A stretch of DNA of 64,000 nucleotides from Pseudomonadota bacterium (GCA_021821195.1 JAKACT010000001.1:62001-126000); one strand, 5' to 3'; numbered from the stretch's first letter, positions 41,162-49,998 are shown. A program made the numbers and translations. The notes: a model not told the origin generated them from the sequence alone.

Positions 41162-42283
41162 TCAATCGGGCACTACCCGGCCGATCCCGCTCCGTGCCAG
41201 CTCGGCCACCGCATCCGCCAGCCGCGCGGCTGGGGTACCGCCACTGAACCCCAGCCGGAAGTGCAGTTCGCCCGCCTGGGTGCGCGACGAATGCAGCGAG
41301 GCGATGTTGACCCCGTGCCGCTCGAACACATGCAGCAGGCTACGCAGCGAGCCGGGCCGGTCCTCGGGCAAGTGGATGCCAAGGGTGTGCGTATCGGCCA
41401 GGTCGGCCAGTAGGTAGCCCAGCCGTTCGTAAGTGTAATTGCCAGCCGCCAACACCGACCCACCGAAGGCGTCCCGGTTGGCATCCAGGAACTCGGCGCG
41501 GAACCCAGCGCGGGCGGCCTCGTCGCCCTGCCCCACCAGCGCCGCCATCCGCACCAGCTGCGCAGCCAGCGCGCGCAGCACCTCCGGCGCATGCGGGTTG
41601 CCGAACTGGATGTCCTCGTAGATCGCGGGATTCAGCGACAGGATGCGCGCGGCGACGGCGGCATCCATCTCGAACGAGACCGAGCGCAGCGGCAGCAGCT
41701 CGGCCAGGGTACCGGCCAACCCAGCCTGTTCGCGCAGCACGCCGGCCTGTGCCAAGTGCGAGGCATGCACCATCGCCTGCACCAGCGCCATAACGCGGTC
41801 GTGGCGCTCGGGCGTGGCCCGCACGCATTCGGCTTCCAGCGCCGCCAGCAGCGATTCCAGCCACGGCCGCCACGACGACAGGCGCGCTTCGCAGACCACC
41901 AGCACCCGGCCCTTGAGGGTTGGCGACTTGGGCGGTGCGGTCATCGGGTGCAGCCCCACCACTTCCGCCTTCGAGCCCAGCATCGCCGCCACCGGCGCGG
42001 CCTTGACCGAGGTGACATCCAGCCACAGCCGGCCTGCCTCGCGGCCGGCGGACTGCTGGGCATAGCGTTCGATCAGTGCTGGCGTGCGCCGGATCGGCGC
42101 CGAGAACAGCAGCACGTCGGCCTGTTCCAGCAGGCCGTCCTCGCCGGCGGACGCCGGATCGGCGGGGTCGTGGCCGATTACTTCCAAGCCCATCCGGGTT
42201 TCGAAGAACGTGCGCAGCCAGCGCCCGTAGGCGCCGGCGCTGCCGACGATGCCGATGCGTGGACGCTGCGTGGGTTCGGACAA
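41162..42283 (-). CDS. tyrA: Prephenate dehydrogenase with C-terminal ACT domain
   Basis: Converts prephenate to 4-hydroxyphenylpyruvate in tyrosine synthesis (373 residues). The NAD-binding motif is IGIVGSAGAYGRWL at about residues 11-24, the dehydrogenase domain continues to about 290 (VVGLHPMTAPPKSP, SLNPAIYEDIQ), and an ACT regulatory domain follows (HLPEDRPGSLRSLLHVFERHGVNIASLHSS). There is no ATG before the Rossmann strand. I propose the TTG at 42283, which has GGAG eight nt upstream and puts LSEPTQRPRIGIVGS at the N-terminus. Confidence 0.85.
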   Translation of the reverse strand: MSEPTQRPRIGIVGSAGAYGRWLRTFFETRMGLEVIGHDPADPASAGEDGLLEQADVLLFSAPIRRTPALIERYAQQSAGREAGRLWLDVTSVKAAPVAAMLGSKAEVVGLHPMTAPPKSPTLKGRVLVVCEARLSSWRPWLESLLAALEAECVRATPERHDRVMALVQAMVHASHLAQAGVLREQAGLAGTLAELLPLRSVSFEMDAAVAARILSLNPAIYEDIQFGNPHAPEVLRALAAQLVRMAALVGQGDEAARAGFRAEFLDANRDAFGGSVLAAGNYTYERLGYLLADLADTHTLGIHLPEDRPGSLRSLLHVFERHGVNIASLHSSRTQAGELHFRLGFSGGTPAARLADAVAELARSGIGRVVPD

Positions 42284-42287
42284 GGAA

Positions 42288-42315
42288 CGGGCTCCGCGAG
42301 GGAGCCCGGATTCTA
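42288..42315 (-). promoter_or_regulatory. tyrA: tyrA -10 box with overlapping 8-bp inverted repeat covering the ribosome-binding site
   Basis: Minus strand: TAGAAT (42310-42315) is followed by CGGGCTCC-CTCGC-GGAGCCCG (42288-42308). The second arm contains the GGAG that should serve the TTG start. The repeat can act as a DNA operator around the transcription start or, if transcribed in full, as an RBS-hiding hairpin. Confidence 0.45.
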
Positions 42316-42366
42316 CGCAAGCGCCCGCTGGCGCAGGGCGTTGGTTGCTGGCGACACCATCATCGC

Positions 42367-42398
42367 AGCCCCGCCGCGGCCAGTCCCGCGTCGGGGCT
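42367..42398 (-). terminator. Hairpin after dnaJ, probable terminator without a T run
   Basis: AGCCCCG and CGGGGCT (7 bp) enclose a mismatch and then CGCGG/CCGCG (5 bp) with a 6-nt loop, starting 15 nt past the dnaJ stop. There is no T run on the minus strand, so this may be an RNA-stabilising or rho-assisted end. Confidence 0.45.
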
Positions 42399-42413
42399 CG
42401 GCCTGCGCCGGGT

Positions 42414-43556
42414 TCAGGACACCATGCGGTCCCAGAACCCCTTGACGCCATCGAGGAAGGTGCTCGACTTCGGCGAATGACGGCGCGCGCCCTCGCCAAC
42501 GAAGGTGGCTTCGAACTGCTCCAGCAGCTGGCGCTGCTCGGGAGTGAGGTTGACCGGGGTTTCCACCGCGACCCGGCAATACAGGTCGCCCGGCTGGCGG
42601 CTGCGGACGGACTTCACCCCGCGGTCGCGCAGGCGGAATACCTTGCCGCTCTGGGTTTCGGCGGGGATGCGCAGCTCCAGTTCGCCGCCCAGCGTGGGCA
42701 CCCGCACGGTATCGCCCAGCGCCGCCTGCGAGATGCGGATGGGCACTTCGCAGTGCAGGTCGTCGCCGTCGCGCTCGAAGATCTCGTGCGGGCGCACCCG
42801 CACTTCCACGTACAGGTCCCCGGGCGGCGCGCCCGCGGGGCCGGCTTCGCCCTCGCCGGCCAGGCGGATGCGGTCGCCGCTATCGACGCCGGCCGGGATC
42901 TTCACCGACAGGGTCTTTTCCTGCTCGATCCGGCCGTTGCCGTTGCAGTGCTTGCAGGGATTGGCGATGGTCTTGCCGGCACCGTCGCAGTGCGGGCAAG
43001 GCGCCTGCATCATGAACGGGCCGCGTTGCATGCGGACCTGGCCGCGCCCCTGGCAGGTGCCGCAGGTTTCCACCTTGCCGTCTTCCGAGCCGCTGCCCTT
43101 GCAGGGCTCGCAGTTGGCCATGGTGGGGATGTGGATGGTCTTCTCGATCCCGGCGACCGCCTCTTCCAGGTCCAACTCCATCATGTAGCCGACGTCGGCG
43201 CCGCGGCGCGGCCCCTGCTGGCGGCCACCACCGCCGAAGATGTTGCCGAAGATGTCGCCGAAGATGTCGCCCATGTCGGCGCCACCGAAGCCACCGAAGC
43301 CGGGGCCGGCGTTGCCGCCGCCCATGCCGTGTTCGAACGCGGCATGGCCGTGCTGGTCGTACATGCGGCGCTTGCCGCCGTCGCTCAGCACTTCGTAGGC
43401 TTCCTTGCACTCCTTGAACGCGGCCTCGGCGTCCTTGTCGCCGGGGTTGCGGTCCGGGTGGTGCTTCATCGCGCAGCGGCGGTAGGCCTTCTTCAGGTCC
43501 TCCTCGCTGGCGTTGCGGGCCACGCCCAGGACTTCGTAGTAATCGCGCTTGCTCAT
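42414..43556 (-). CDS. dnaJ: Chaperone protein DnaJ
   Basis: Co-chaperone (380 residues) that delivers substrates to DnaK and stimulates its ATPase. The J domain with the HPD motif ([14 protein letters not shown]) is followed by a glycine-rich linker containing a short repeated [11 protein letters not shown] segment. Next come four CxxCxGxG zinc motifs ([32 protein letters not shown]) and the C-terminal substrate domain. It is the last gene of the hrcA-grpE-dnaK-dnaJ cluster. A 71-bp gap with a strong hairpin separates it from dnaK. Confidence 0.97.
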   Translation of the reverse strand: MSKRDYYEVLGVARNASEEDLKKAYRRCAMKHHPDRNPGDKDAEAAFKECKEAYEVLSDGGKRRMYDQHGHAAFEHGMGGGNAGPGFGGFGGADMGDIFGDIFGNIFGGGGRQQGPRRGADVGYMMELDLEEAVAGIEKTIHIPTMANCEPCKGSGSEDGKVETCGTCQGRGQVRMQRGPFMMQAPCPHCDGAGKTIANPCKHCNGNGRIEQEKTLSVKIPAGVDSGDRIRLAGEGEAGPAGAPPGDLYVEVRVRPHEIFERDGDDLHCEVPIRISQAALGDTVRVPTLGGELELRIPAETQSGKVFRLRDRGVKSVRSRQPGDLYCRVAVETPVNLTPEQRQLLEQFEATFVGEGARRHSPKSSTFLDGVKGFWDRMVS

Positions 43557-43580
43557 CGGGCTGAACCTGTTCCCTTCACG

Positions 43581-43611
43581 GCGACGGGCAGACCACCGGC
43601 CTGCCCGTCGC
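43581..43611 (-). other. 11-bp intergenic hairpin between dnaK and dnaJ
   Basis: A perfect 11-bp stem (GCGACGGGCAG / CTGCCCGTCGC) with a 9-nt loop lies 16 nt after the dnaK stop and 24 nt before the dnaJ start. It has no T run. It probably limits readthrough or protects the dnaK message end, giving more DnaK than DnaJ. Confidence 0.6.
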
Positions 43612-43627
43612 ATTGCCTGCCTGGCGA

Positions 43628-45547
43628 TCAGGCCTTCTTGTCGTCGTCCTTGACCTCGGTGAACTCGGCGTCCACCACGTCGTCGGCCGGCTTGCCGGCA
43701 TCACCGGCGTCGCCCTGCGGCTGGCCCGCCGCCGCTGCGGCGGCGAACAGCGCCTGGCTGGCTTCTTCCAGCGCCTTGGCCTTGGCTTCGATCTGGCCCT
43801 TGTCGTCACCCTTCATCGCCGTCTCCAGCTCGGCGATGGCGCCCTCGGCGCGGCCGATGGCGTCGCCCGGCAGCTTGTCGCCGTTGTCCTTGATGGCGCT
43901 ACGGGTGGCGTGGACCAGGGCGTCGGCCTGGTTGCGCGCGGTGACCAGCTCGTGGAACTTGCGGTCCTCGTCGCGGTTGGCTTCGGCGTCCTGCACCATC
44001 CGCTGGATCTCGTCGTCCGACAGGCCCGAGCCGGCCTTGATCTCGACCTTCTGTTCCTTGCCGGTCTTCTTGTCCTTGGCGGTGACATGGACGATGCCGT
44101 TGGCATCGATGTCGAAGCTCACTTCCACCTGCGGCATGCCGCGCGGGGCCGCGTCGATGCCGGTGAGGTCGAACTTGGCCAGCGACTTGTTGTAGCGGGC
44201 CTGCTCGCGCTCACCCTGCAGCACGTGCACGGTGACGGCGCTCTGGTTGTCCTCGGCGGTGCTGAAGGTCTGCGAAGCCTTGGTCGGGATGGTGGTGTTC
44301 TTCTCGATGATCTTGGTGAACACGCCGCCCAGCGTTTCGATGCCCAGCGACAGCGGGGTCACGTCGAGCAGCAGCACGTCCTTGACGTCGCCGGCCAGCA
44401 CGCCGCCCTGCACCGCCGCGCCGATGGCCACGGCTTCGTCCGGGTTGACGTCCTTGCGTGGCTCCTTGCCGAAGAACTCGGCCACCGCCGCCTGCACCTT
44501 CGGCATGCGGGTCTGGCCGCCGACCAGGATCACCTCGGTGACGTCGGAGGCGCGCAGGCCGGCGTCGTTCAGGGCGACGCGGCAAGGCTCGATGGTGCGC
44601 TTGACCAGGTCATCGACCAGCGCTTCCAGCTTGGCGCGGGTCAGCTTGATGTTCAGGTGCTTCGGGCCCGACGCATCGGCGGTCACGTACGGCAGGTTGA
44701 CGTCGGTCTGCTGGTTGGAAGACAGCTCGATCTTGGCGCGCTCGGCAGCGTCCTTCAGGCGCTGCAGGGCCAGCGGGTCCTTGCGCAGGTCCACGCCGTC
44801 GGACTTCTGGAACTCCTCCACCAGGTAGTCGATGACGCGGTTGTCGAAGTCCTCGCCGCCCAGGAAGGTGTCGCCGTTGGTGGCAAGCACCTCGAACTGC
44901 TTCTCGCCGTCGACGTTGGCGATCTCGATGATCGACACGTCGAAGGTGCCGCCGCCGAGGTCGTACACGGCGATCTTGCGGTCCTTGGAATCGCCCTTGT
45001 CGAGGCCATAGGCCAGCGCGGCCGCGGTGGGCTCGTTGATGATGCGCTTGACGTCCAGGCCGGCGATGCGGCCGGCATCCTTGGTCGCCTGGCGCTGGCT
45101 GTCGTTGAAGTAGGCCGGAACGGTGATCACCGCCTCGGTGACGGTTTCGCCGAGGAAAGCTTCGGCGGTCTTCTTCATCTTCTCCAGCACCTTGGCGGAG
45201 ACTTCCTGCGGGGCCAGCTTCTTGCCGTCCGCCAGTGCCACCCAAGCGTCGCCGTTGTCGTGCTGGGTGATGGTGTACGGCACCACGCCGATATCCTTCT
45301 GCACCTCGGCGTCGGTGAACTTGCGGCCGATCAGGCGCTTCACCGCGTAGAAGGTGTTCTTCGGGTTGGTGACCGCCTGGCGCTTGGCCGAGGCGCCCAC
45401 CAGGACTTCGCCGTCCTTGGTCCAGGCGACGATGGACGGGGTGGTGCGGTCGCCCTCGCTGTTTTCGATGACGCGGGCCTTGCCGCCTTCCATGATGGCG
45501 ACGCAGGAATTGGTGGTACCCAGGTCGATGCCGATGATCTTGCCCAT
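43628..45547 (-). CDS. dnaK: Molecular chaperone DnaK (Hsp70)
   Basis: ATP-driven chaperone (639 residues). The nucleotide-binding domain begins [20 protein letters not shown] and contains [18 protein letters not shown] and [14 protein letters not shown]. The substrate-binding domain starts after the [14 protein letters not shown] linker region at about residue 390. The tail is alanine- and glycine-rich and ends [15 protein letters not shown] sigma-32 promoter lies in the 108-bp gap between grpE and dnaK, so dnaK-dnaJ can be transcribed separately from hrcA-grpE. Confidence 0.98.
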   Translation of the reverse strand: MGKIIGIDLGTTNSCVAIMEGGKARVIENSEGDRTTPSIVAWTKDGEVLVGASAKRQAVTNPKNTFYAVKRLIGRKFTDAEVQKDIGVVPYTITQHDNGDAWVALADGKKLAPQEVSAKVLEKMKKTAEAFLGETVTEAVITVPAYFNDSQRQATKDAGRIAGLDVKRIINEPTAAALAYGLDKGDSKDRKIAVYDLGGGTFDVSIIEIANVDGEKQFEVLATNGDTFLGGEDFDNRVIDYLVEEFQKSDGVDLRKDPLALQRLKDAAERAKIELSSNQQTDVNLPYVTADASGPKHLNIKLTRAKLEALVDDLVKRTIEPCRVALNDAGLRASDVTEVILVGGQTRMPKVQAAVAEFFGKEPRKDVNPDEAVAIGAAVQGGVLAGDVKDVLLLDVTPLSLGIETLGGVFTKIIEKNTTIPTKASQTFSTAEDNQSAVTVHVLQGEREQARYNKSLAKFDLTGIDAAPRGMPQVEVSFDIDANGIVHVTAKDKKTGKEQKVEIKAGSGLSDDEIQRMVQDAEANRDEDRKFHELVTARNQADALVHATRSAIKDNGDKLPGDAIGRAEGAIAELETAMKGDDKGQIEAKAKALEEASQALFAAAAAAGQPQGDAGDAGKPADDVVDAEFTEVKDDDKKA

Positions 45548-45597
45548 GACGATGTCCTCAATCCGATGTCTGGTGGCGCCGCGCGCCGATGGTTGCT

Positions 45598-45625
45598 ATC
45601 TGGGGATGCCGCGCCCGCCTTCAAG
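45598..45625 (-). promoter_or_regulatory. dnaK: Sigma-32 heat-shock promoter of dnaK
   Basis: Minus strand CTTGAA-N14-CCCCAGAT, a near-perfect match to the sigma-32 consensus (CTTGAAA, 13-15 nt, CCCCATnT). It lies about 50 nt upstream of the dnaK ATG, giving a leader of roughly 45 nt. Confidence 0.85.
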
Positions 45626-45655
45626 ACCCGCGGGGCGGGGCGAACGCAGGTCGTT

Positions 45656-46159
45656 TCAGTCGTGCTTGGCCACGATGACCAGCGCCGGGCGCAGCAGCCG
45701 CCCGTTGAGCAGGTAACCCTTCTGGAACACGGTGATGACATGGCCCGGGGCCACGCCCTCGGATTCGCCCTGGCTGATCGCCTGGTGGTGTTCCGGGTTG
45801 AAGGCCTGGCCGGCCGGATCCAGCACCTCCATGCCATTCTCCGCGGCCACCTTGAGCAGCTGCTTGTAGGTCAGCTCCAGGCCCTGGCGCAGCGCGCCGG
45901 CATCCTCGCCGGCGGCGGCAAGGCCCGCGTCCAGGCTGTCGAACACCGGCAGCAGGTCGGACAGCAGGCGCTCGTTGGCGAACTTGCGGGCACTGTCGAT
46001 GTCGCGGGCCAGCCGCTTGCGCTGGTTCTCTAGGTCGGCGCGTTCCAGCAGCGATTGCGCCCGGAGCTGCTCCACCTCGGCGCGCAGCGCCTCCAGCTCG
46101 TCGTCCTGCGCCATCTCGTCGGCGCCTTCGTTCACTTCCTGCGTCGGGTCGTTGCTCAT
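45656..46159 (-). CDS. grpE: Nucleotide exchange factor GrpE
   Basis: Dimeric exchange factor that releases ADP from DnaK (167 residues from the ATG at 46159; a GTG two codons earlier is possible). The N-terminal half is a long coiled coil ([18 protein letters not shown]). The C-terminal beta domain shows [21 protein letters not shown] and [21 protein letters not shown]. It follows hrcA by 81 nt with its own sigma-32 promoter. Confidence 0.96.
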   Translation of the reverse strand: MSNDPTQEVNEGADEMAQDDELEALRAEVEQLRAQSLLERADLENQRKRLARDIDSARKFANERLLSDLLPVFDSLDAGLAAAGEDAGALRQGLELTYKQLLKVAAENGMEVLDPAGQAFNPEHHQAISQGESEGVAPGHVITVFQKGYLLNGRLLRPALVIVAKHD

Positions 46160-46202
46160 GTCCACGGATCGATTGGCGGCGGGATGCCGCTTCCGACTCC
46201 GG

Positions 46203-46231
46203 CTATGGGGCCGCGGCCTGCGCGATTCAAG
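46203..46231 (-). promoter_or_regulatory. grpE: Sigma-32 heat-shock promoter of grpE
   Basis: Minus strand CTTGAA-N15-CCCCATAG between the hrcA stop and the grpE start. The -10 element matches the consensus CCCCATnT in seven of eight positions. It allows heat induction of grpE independent of the hrcA promoter. Confidence 0.8.
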
Positions 46232-46240
46232 GCAGGGCGT

Positions 46241-47293
46241 TCAGGAGGCGGCGTCCAGCGCCGCCCCCAGCACCGCCGCGGTGGCCTCCACCACCGGGAT
46301 CACCCGCTCATAGGCCATCCGGCTGGGGCCGATGACGCCCAGCACGCCCAGCACCTGGCCGTCCCGGCCGTAAGGCGCGCTCACCAGCGACATGCCTTCC
46401 AGCGGCGCCAACCCGGTTTCCTCGCCGATGAACACGCGCAGGCCCGGCGCCTTGGCGGTGCGTTCCAGCAGCTGCAGCAGCTCGCGCTTCTCGGCGAACG
46501 CCTCGAACAGCGCGCGCAGACGGTCCAGGTCGCCCAGTTCCTGCAGCCCCAGCAGGCGGGTCTGCCCGGCCACCAGCATGTCGTCTTCGCGCGCCGGCGC
46601 GAACGCCTGTTCGGCCAGCGCCAGCGAGCTGGCCAACAACCGCTCCATCTCGCTGCGCGCATCGCGCAGTTCGCGCAGCAGCGCGGCGCGGATCACGGTC
46701 AACGACTGCCCGGCGAAATGGGCGTTCAGGTAGTTCGCCGCCTGCTCCAGTTCGGAGGGCGAAAACGCCCGCCGCACCTGCACCACCCGGTTCTGCACCT
46801 CGCCATCGGCGAACACCAGGATCGCCAGCACCCGCCGCGGGTCCAGCATCACGAAATCAATCTGCCGGAACGCGAAGCTCTCGCGGCTGGGCACGCTGAC
46901 CATGCCGGCGAAGTGGGTCATCGCCGAGAGCAGTTCCGAGGTGCTACCCAGCAGCGCCTGCGTGCCGGCGCCCGCCGGCAGGCCGCTGCGCAGGCGGTCC
47001 ACGTCCTGCGCCCCCAGCGGCTTGACCTGCAGCAGGGAATCCACGAACAGCCGATAACCCTGCGCCGTGGGCACGCGCCCGGCCGAACTGTGCGGTGCGG
47101 CCAGCAGGCCGGCATCCTCCAGCGAGGCCAGGATGTTGCGGATGGTGGCCGGACTGACGTCCAGCCCTGAATGCTTGGCCAGGGTCTGCGACCCGACCGG
47201 CCCGCCATCGCGGATGTGCCGCGACACCAGCGTGCGCAGCAGCTGCCGCGCGCGCGGGTCGAGGGCGATGTCGGGGGGCGGGCGGCGGGCCAT
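46241..47293 (-). CDS. hrcA: Heat-inducible transcription repressor HrcA
   Basis: Repressor (350 residues) that normally binds CIRCE elements, mainly at groESL in this order. The N-terminal winged helix shows DPRARQLLRTLVSRHIRDGGPVGSQ and SPATIRNILASLEDAGLL. The middle and C-terminal domain includes APYGRDGQVLGVLGVIGPSRMAYERVIPVV. The ATG at 47293 gives the family length; the long open frame upstream is antisense to recN. It is divergent from recN with only 76 bp between them. No CIRCE lies near it, so groESL elsewhere is its probable target. Confidence 0.96.
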   Translation of the reverse strand: MARRPPPDIALDPRARQLLRTLVSRHIRDGGPVGSQTLAKHSGLDVSPATIRNILASLEDAGLLAAPHSSAGRVPTAQGYRLFVDSLLQVKPLGAQDVDRLRSGLPAGAGTQALLGSTSELLSAMTHFAGMVSVPSRESFAFRQIDFVMLDPRRVLAILVFADGEVQNRVVQVRRAFSPSELEQAANYLNAHFAGQSLTVIRAALLRELRDARSEMERLLASSLALAEQAFAPAREDDMLVAGQTRLLGLQELGDLDRLRALFEAFAEKRELLQLLERTAKAPGLRVFIGEETGLAPLEGMSLVSAPYGRDGQVLGVLGVIGPSRMAYERVIPVVEATAAVLGAALDAAS

Positions 47294-47299
47294 GCGCAG

Positions 47300-47328
47300 G
47301 TTGTAAGCGCTGCCCGCCACGCATGCAA
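47300..47328 (-). promoter_or_regulatory. hrcA: Candidate hrcA promoter, close to leaderless
   Basis: Minus strand TTGCAT-N17-TACAAC. The -10 box ends 6 nt before the hrcA ATG, as at the LytTR gene. The -35 match is only three of six. No sigma-32 motif is found here. Confidence 0.35.
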
Positions 47329-47369
47329 CCGCTTCCGGGCCATCGCCCGCGCAGGCACAATGCGCAGCC

Positions 47370-49028
47370 ATGCTGACCCGCCTTTCAATCCGTGATTTCG
47401 CCGTCGTCGCCCATGCCGAACTGGACTTCGGCGCGGGCCTGACCGTCGTGTCGGGCGAAACCGGCGCCGGCAAATCGCTGCTGGTGGATGCGCTGGGCTT
47501 CTTGTCCGGCGCCCGCGGCGATGCCGGGGCGGTCCGCCACGGCGCGCAGCGTGCGGAACTGTCCGCCGAGTTCGCGCTGGACGACTGCCCTGCCGCCACC
47601 TGCTGGCTCGCCGAGGCCGAACTGGACGACGACGGCGCCTGCCAGCTGCGCCGCACCCTGCGCGCCGACGGCGGCTCCAAGGCCTGGATCAACGGGCGCA
47701 GCGTCACCATCGCCCAGCTGGCCGAACTGGCCGCGCTGCTGGTGGAAATCCACGGCCAGCACGCCCAGCAGGCGCTGCTGGTGCGCCCGCAGCAGACCCG
47801 CCTGCTGGATGATTTCGCCCGCCATCCGGACCTGCTGGCCGCCACCGGCGAATCGGCGCGACGCTGGAAAGCATTGCAGCAGGAACGCGACGCCCTGCTC
47901 GCTCGCGGCGACGTGGCCGAGCGCCAGGGCTGGCTGCAGCACCAGCTGGAGGAACTGCAGGCGCAGCCGCTGGAACCCGCGGTGCTGGCCGAACTCGACG
48001 CGAGCCATCGCCGCCATGCCCACGCCGCCTCGCTGATCGCCGCCTGCGATGCGGCGCTGGAGGCACTGGGGGGCGATGACGCGCTCACCGGCCGCCTGCA
48101 GCAGCTGCGCAATGGCCTGCAGCGCGAAACCGCGCACGAGCCGCGCCTGTCGGAGGTCGATGCGATGCTCGACTCCGCCGCCATCCAGCTCGACGAAGCA
48201 CTGGCCCTGATGCAGCGCATCCGCGACGACCTCGAGCTGGATCCCGACGCGCTGGCCGAGATCGAGCGCCAGCTCGTCCGCGTGCAGGACCTGGCGCGCA
48301 AGCATCGCGTCACCCCGGACAAACTGGCCGCGCACCGCGACGCGATGGCCGCGGAACTGGAGTCGCTGGCCGATGCCGACGCGCGCCTGCAGCGCCTCGA
48401 CCGCGACATCGCCGCCGCGTTGGCGCAGTGGCGCACTGCCGCCACCGCCCTCGCCGCCTCGCGCCGAAAGGCGGGCGACGCGCTGGGCGTGGCCATCAGC
48501 GCGCTGATCGGCGAGCTGGGCATGCAGGGCGGCTGCTTCGAAGTGGCACTGGAAGCCAACGCCAGCGACAGCCCCGACCCGAGCGGCAGCGAGCGCGCGG
48601 AATTCCTCGTCTCGGCCAATCCAGGCCAGCCGCCGCGCCCGCTGCGCAAAGTCGCCTCCGGCGGCGAGCTCTCGCGGGTGTCGCTGGCGATCGAAGTGGC
48701 CACGCAGGGCCAGGATGCCGCGGCGACACTGGTGTTCGACGAAGTCGATGCCGGCATTGGTGGCGCGGTGGCCGCCGCGGTCGGCGCCAAGCTGCGCCAG
48801 CTTGGCGCATCGAAGCAGGTGCTGTGCGTGACCCACCAGCCGCAGGTCGCCGCCGCCGGCCACGCCCAATACCGCGTCAGCAAGGCCGCGCAGGACGGCA
48901 TCACCCAGTCCTCGGTGGCCGCGCTGGACGCAGCCGGCCGCGTGGACGAGATCGCCCGCATGGTCGGCGGTGCAGATGTCAGCAAGGAAGCCCGCGCCGC
49001 GGCGAAGAAGCTGCTGGAAACCCCCTGA
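47370..49028 (+). CDS. recN: DNA repair protein RecN
   Basis: SMC-like ATPase (552 residues) of double-strand break repair, cytosolic. Walker A is GETGAGKS at about residues 30-37. The coiled-coil middle is long and arginine-rich, the family hinge segment LLVEIHGQHAQQ is present, and the C-terminal signature and Walker B are SGGELSRVSLAIE and LVFDEVDAGIGG. It is divergent from hrcA and read towards the accessory block. A CACAAT box lies eight nt before the ATG, again suggesting a very short leader. No LexA box was recognised. Confidence 0.95.
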   Translation: MLTRLSIRDFAVVAHAELDFGAGLTVVSGETGAGKSLLVDALGFLSGARGDAGAVRHGAQRAELSAEFALDDCPAATCWLAEAELDDDGACQLRRTLRADGGSKAWINGRSVTIAQLAELAALLVEIHGQHAQQALLVRPQQTRLLDDFARHPDLLAATGESARRWKALQQERDALLARGDVAERQGWLQHQLEELQAQPLEPAVLAELDASHRRHAHAASLIAACDAALEALGGDDALTGRLQQLRNGLQRETAHEPRLSEVDAMLDSAAIQLDEALALMQRIRDDLELDPDALAEIERQLVRVQDLARKHRVTPDKLAAHRDAMAAELESLADADARLQRLDRDIAAALAQWRTAATALAASRRKAGDALGVAISALIGELGMQGGCFEVALEANASDSPDPSGSERAEFLVSANPGQPPRPLRKVASGGELSRVSLAIEVATQGQDAAATLVFDEVDAGIGGAVAAAVGAKLRQLGASKQVLCVTHQPQVAAAGHAQYRVSKAAQDGITQSSVAALDAAGRVDEIARMVGGADVSKEARAAAKKLLETP

Positions 49029-49046
49029 CGCCCGGCCGCTTGCCTT

Positions 49047-49082
49047 TGCCCGATTTGGGCATTACCTTGCCCGTTATGGGCA
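49047..49082. promoter_or_regulatory. Double palindromic operator of the wHTH-nucleotidyltransferase gene
   Basis: Two 15-bp inverted repeats, TGCCCGATTTGGGCA (49047-49061) and TGCCCGTTATGGGCA (49068-49082), share identical arms. Their centres are 21 bp apart, two helical turns, so both face the same side of the DNA. The second repeat contains the ATG start codon of the downstream gene. This is the layout expected for cooperative autorepression by a dimeric winged-helix protein, which that gene encodes. Confidence 0.75.
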
Positions 49083-49792
49083 CGACCCCACGCCATCGCG
49101 TCAGTGAAGCCGCAGCGCTTTACGCCAGCACCAATCTGGCGGATGCCCTGTTCACCGCCACCCAGCAGCGCGTGCTGGGCTGCCTGTTCGGCGACCCCGG
49201 CCGCACCTGGTCCATCAGCGAACTGATCCAGACCACCGGCGCCGGCAGTGGCGCAGTGCAGCGCGAAGTGGCCCGCCTGTCCGGCAGCGGCCTGCTGCTG
49301 ATGGAACCGCTGGGCAACCAGAAACGCTACCGCACCAATCCGGACGCCCCGATCCACGACGAGCTGACTGCCATCGTGCGCAAGACCTTCGGCCTGGCCG
49401 GCCCGCTGCGCGAAGCGCTGGCGCCGCTGGCGGACCGGCTTCGCATGGCCTTCGTCTACGGCTCGGTTGCCAAGGGCAGCGACACCGCCCGCAGCGATAT
49501 CGACCTGATGCTGGTGACCGATGACCTGACCTATCCCGAGGTCATGGCCGCACTGCATCCGCTGATGGAACGCCTGGGCCGCGAGATCAACCCCACCCTC
49601 TACACCCCCGCCGACCTGCGCAAACGCATCGCCGCTGGCAACAGCTTCGTCACCCGCGTACTGGCCCAGCCACGCATCTGGCTGATCGGAAATGAACGTG
49701 GCATGGCGGCGTGCAAGGGGAACGCAGGGACAACGCAGCACCCGGGGTCACTACAATCGCGTGCAGCGACCGCCAAAGGACAGCCCACATGA
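49076..49792 (+). CDS. Winged-helix / minimal nucleotidyltransferase (MNT) domain protein
   Basis: A 238-residue cytosolic protein. Residues about 22-90 form a winged helix (ATQQRVLGCLFGDPGRTWSISELI through NQKRYRTNPD), and residues 100-200 an MNT-type nucleotidyltransferase domain. The active motif is complete: GS at 129-130 with the aspartates D141 and D143 (VYGSVAKGSDTARSDIDLMLV). Stand-alone MNT domains are usually antitoxins paired with HEPN toxins, but no HEPN gene is adjacent. The last 30 residues after IWLIGNE look like non-family extension. The start codon lies inside the second operator palindrome. The stop overlaps the next ATG by 4 nt. Confidence 0.85.
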   Translation: MGTTPRHRVSEAAALYASTNLADALFTATQQRVLGCLFGDPGRTWSISELIQTTGAGSGAVQREVARLSGSGLLLMEPLGNQKRYRTNPDAPIHDELTAIVRKTFGLAGPLREALAPLADRLRMAFVYGSVAKGSDTARSDIDLMLVTDDLTYPEVMAALHPLMERLGREINPTLYTPADLRKRIAAGNSFVTRVLAQPRIWLIGNERGMAACKGNAGTTQHPGSLQSRAATAKGQPT

Positions 49793-49998
49793 TGAATACC
49801 CAAGACATCGTCAGACAGGCGCTGGCCCTGGACCCCTCCAAGCGTTTCGAGGTGGTGGAGGAAATCCTGCATAGCCTTGATCAGCCCGATCCCGCAATCG
49901 ATGCCGTCTGGCTGCAGGAGGCAGAAAGGCGACTGGCCGCCTATCGCAACGGACAGGCACAGGGAATTCCCGCTGAAGACATCTTCGGTACGTTTTGA
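49789..49998 (+). CDS. Addiction-module antitoxin (Unstable_antitox family)
   Basis: A 69-residue antitoxin. The pattern ALALDPSKRFEVVEEILHSLD followed by IDAVWLQEAERRLAAYRNGQ and IPAEDIFG is typical of the PF09720 family, which pairs with ParE/RelE toxins. AAAGGA lies 8 nt before the ATG at 49789; a second ATG follows directly. The gene overlaps the upstream nucleotidyltransferase stop (ATGA) and its own stop overlaps the toxin start (TGATG), so all three genes are translationally coupled. No DNA-binding domain is apparent in the antitoxin itself, so control may rest with the upstream protein. Confidence 0.88.
   Translation: MMNTQDIVRQALALDPSKRFEVVEEILHSLDQPDPAIDAVWLQEAERRLAAYRNGQAQGIPAEDIFGTF

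Noticed and set aside
46166-47370. CIRCE element near hrcA
   Set aside because: I searched both gaps by eye for TTAGCACTC-N9-GAGTGCTAA and saw neither arm.
47294-49741. Continuation of the hrcA reading frame to 1166 codons
   Set aside because: The upstream part is antisense to recN and serine-rich. The HrcA family starts at the ATG at 47293.
49076-49792. HEPN-MNT toxin-antitoxin pair
   Set aside because: The MNT domain is present but neither neighbouring gene encodes a HEPN helical protein. The adjacent toxin is ParE-like.
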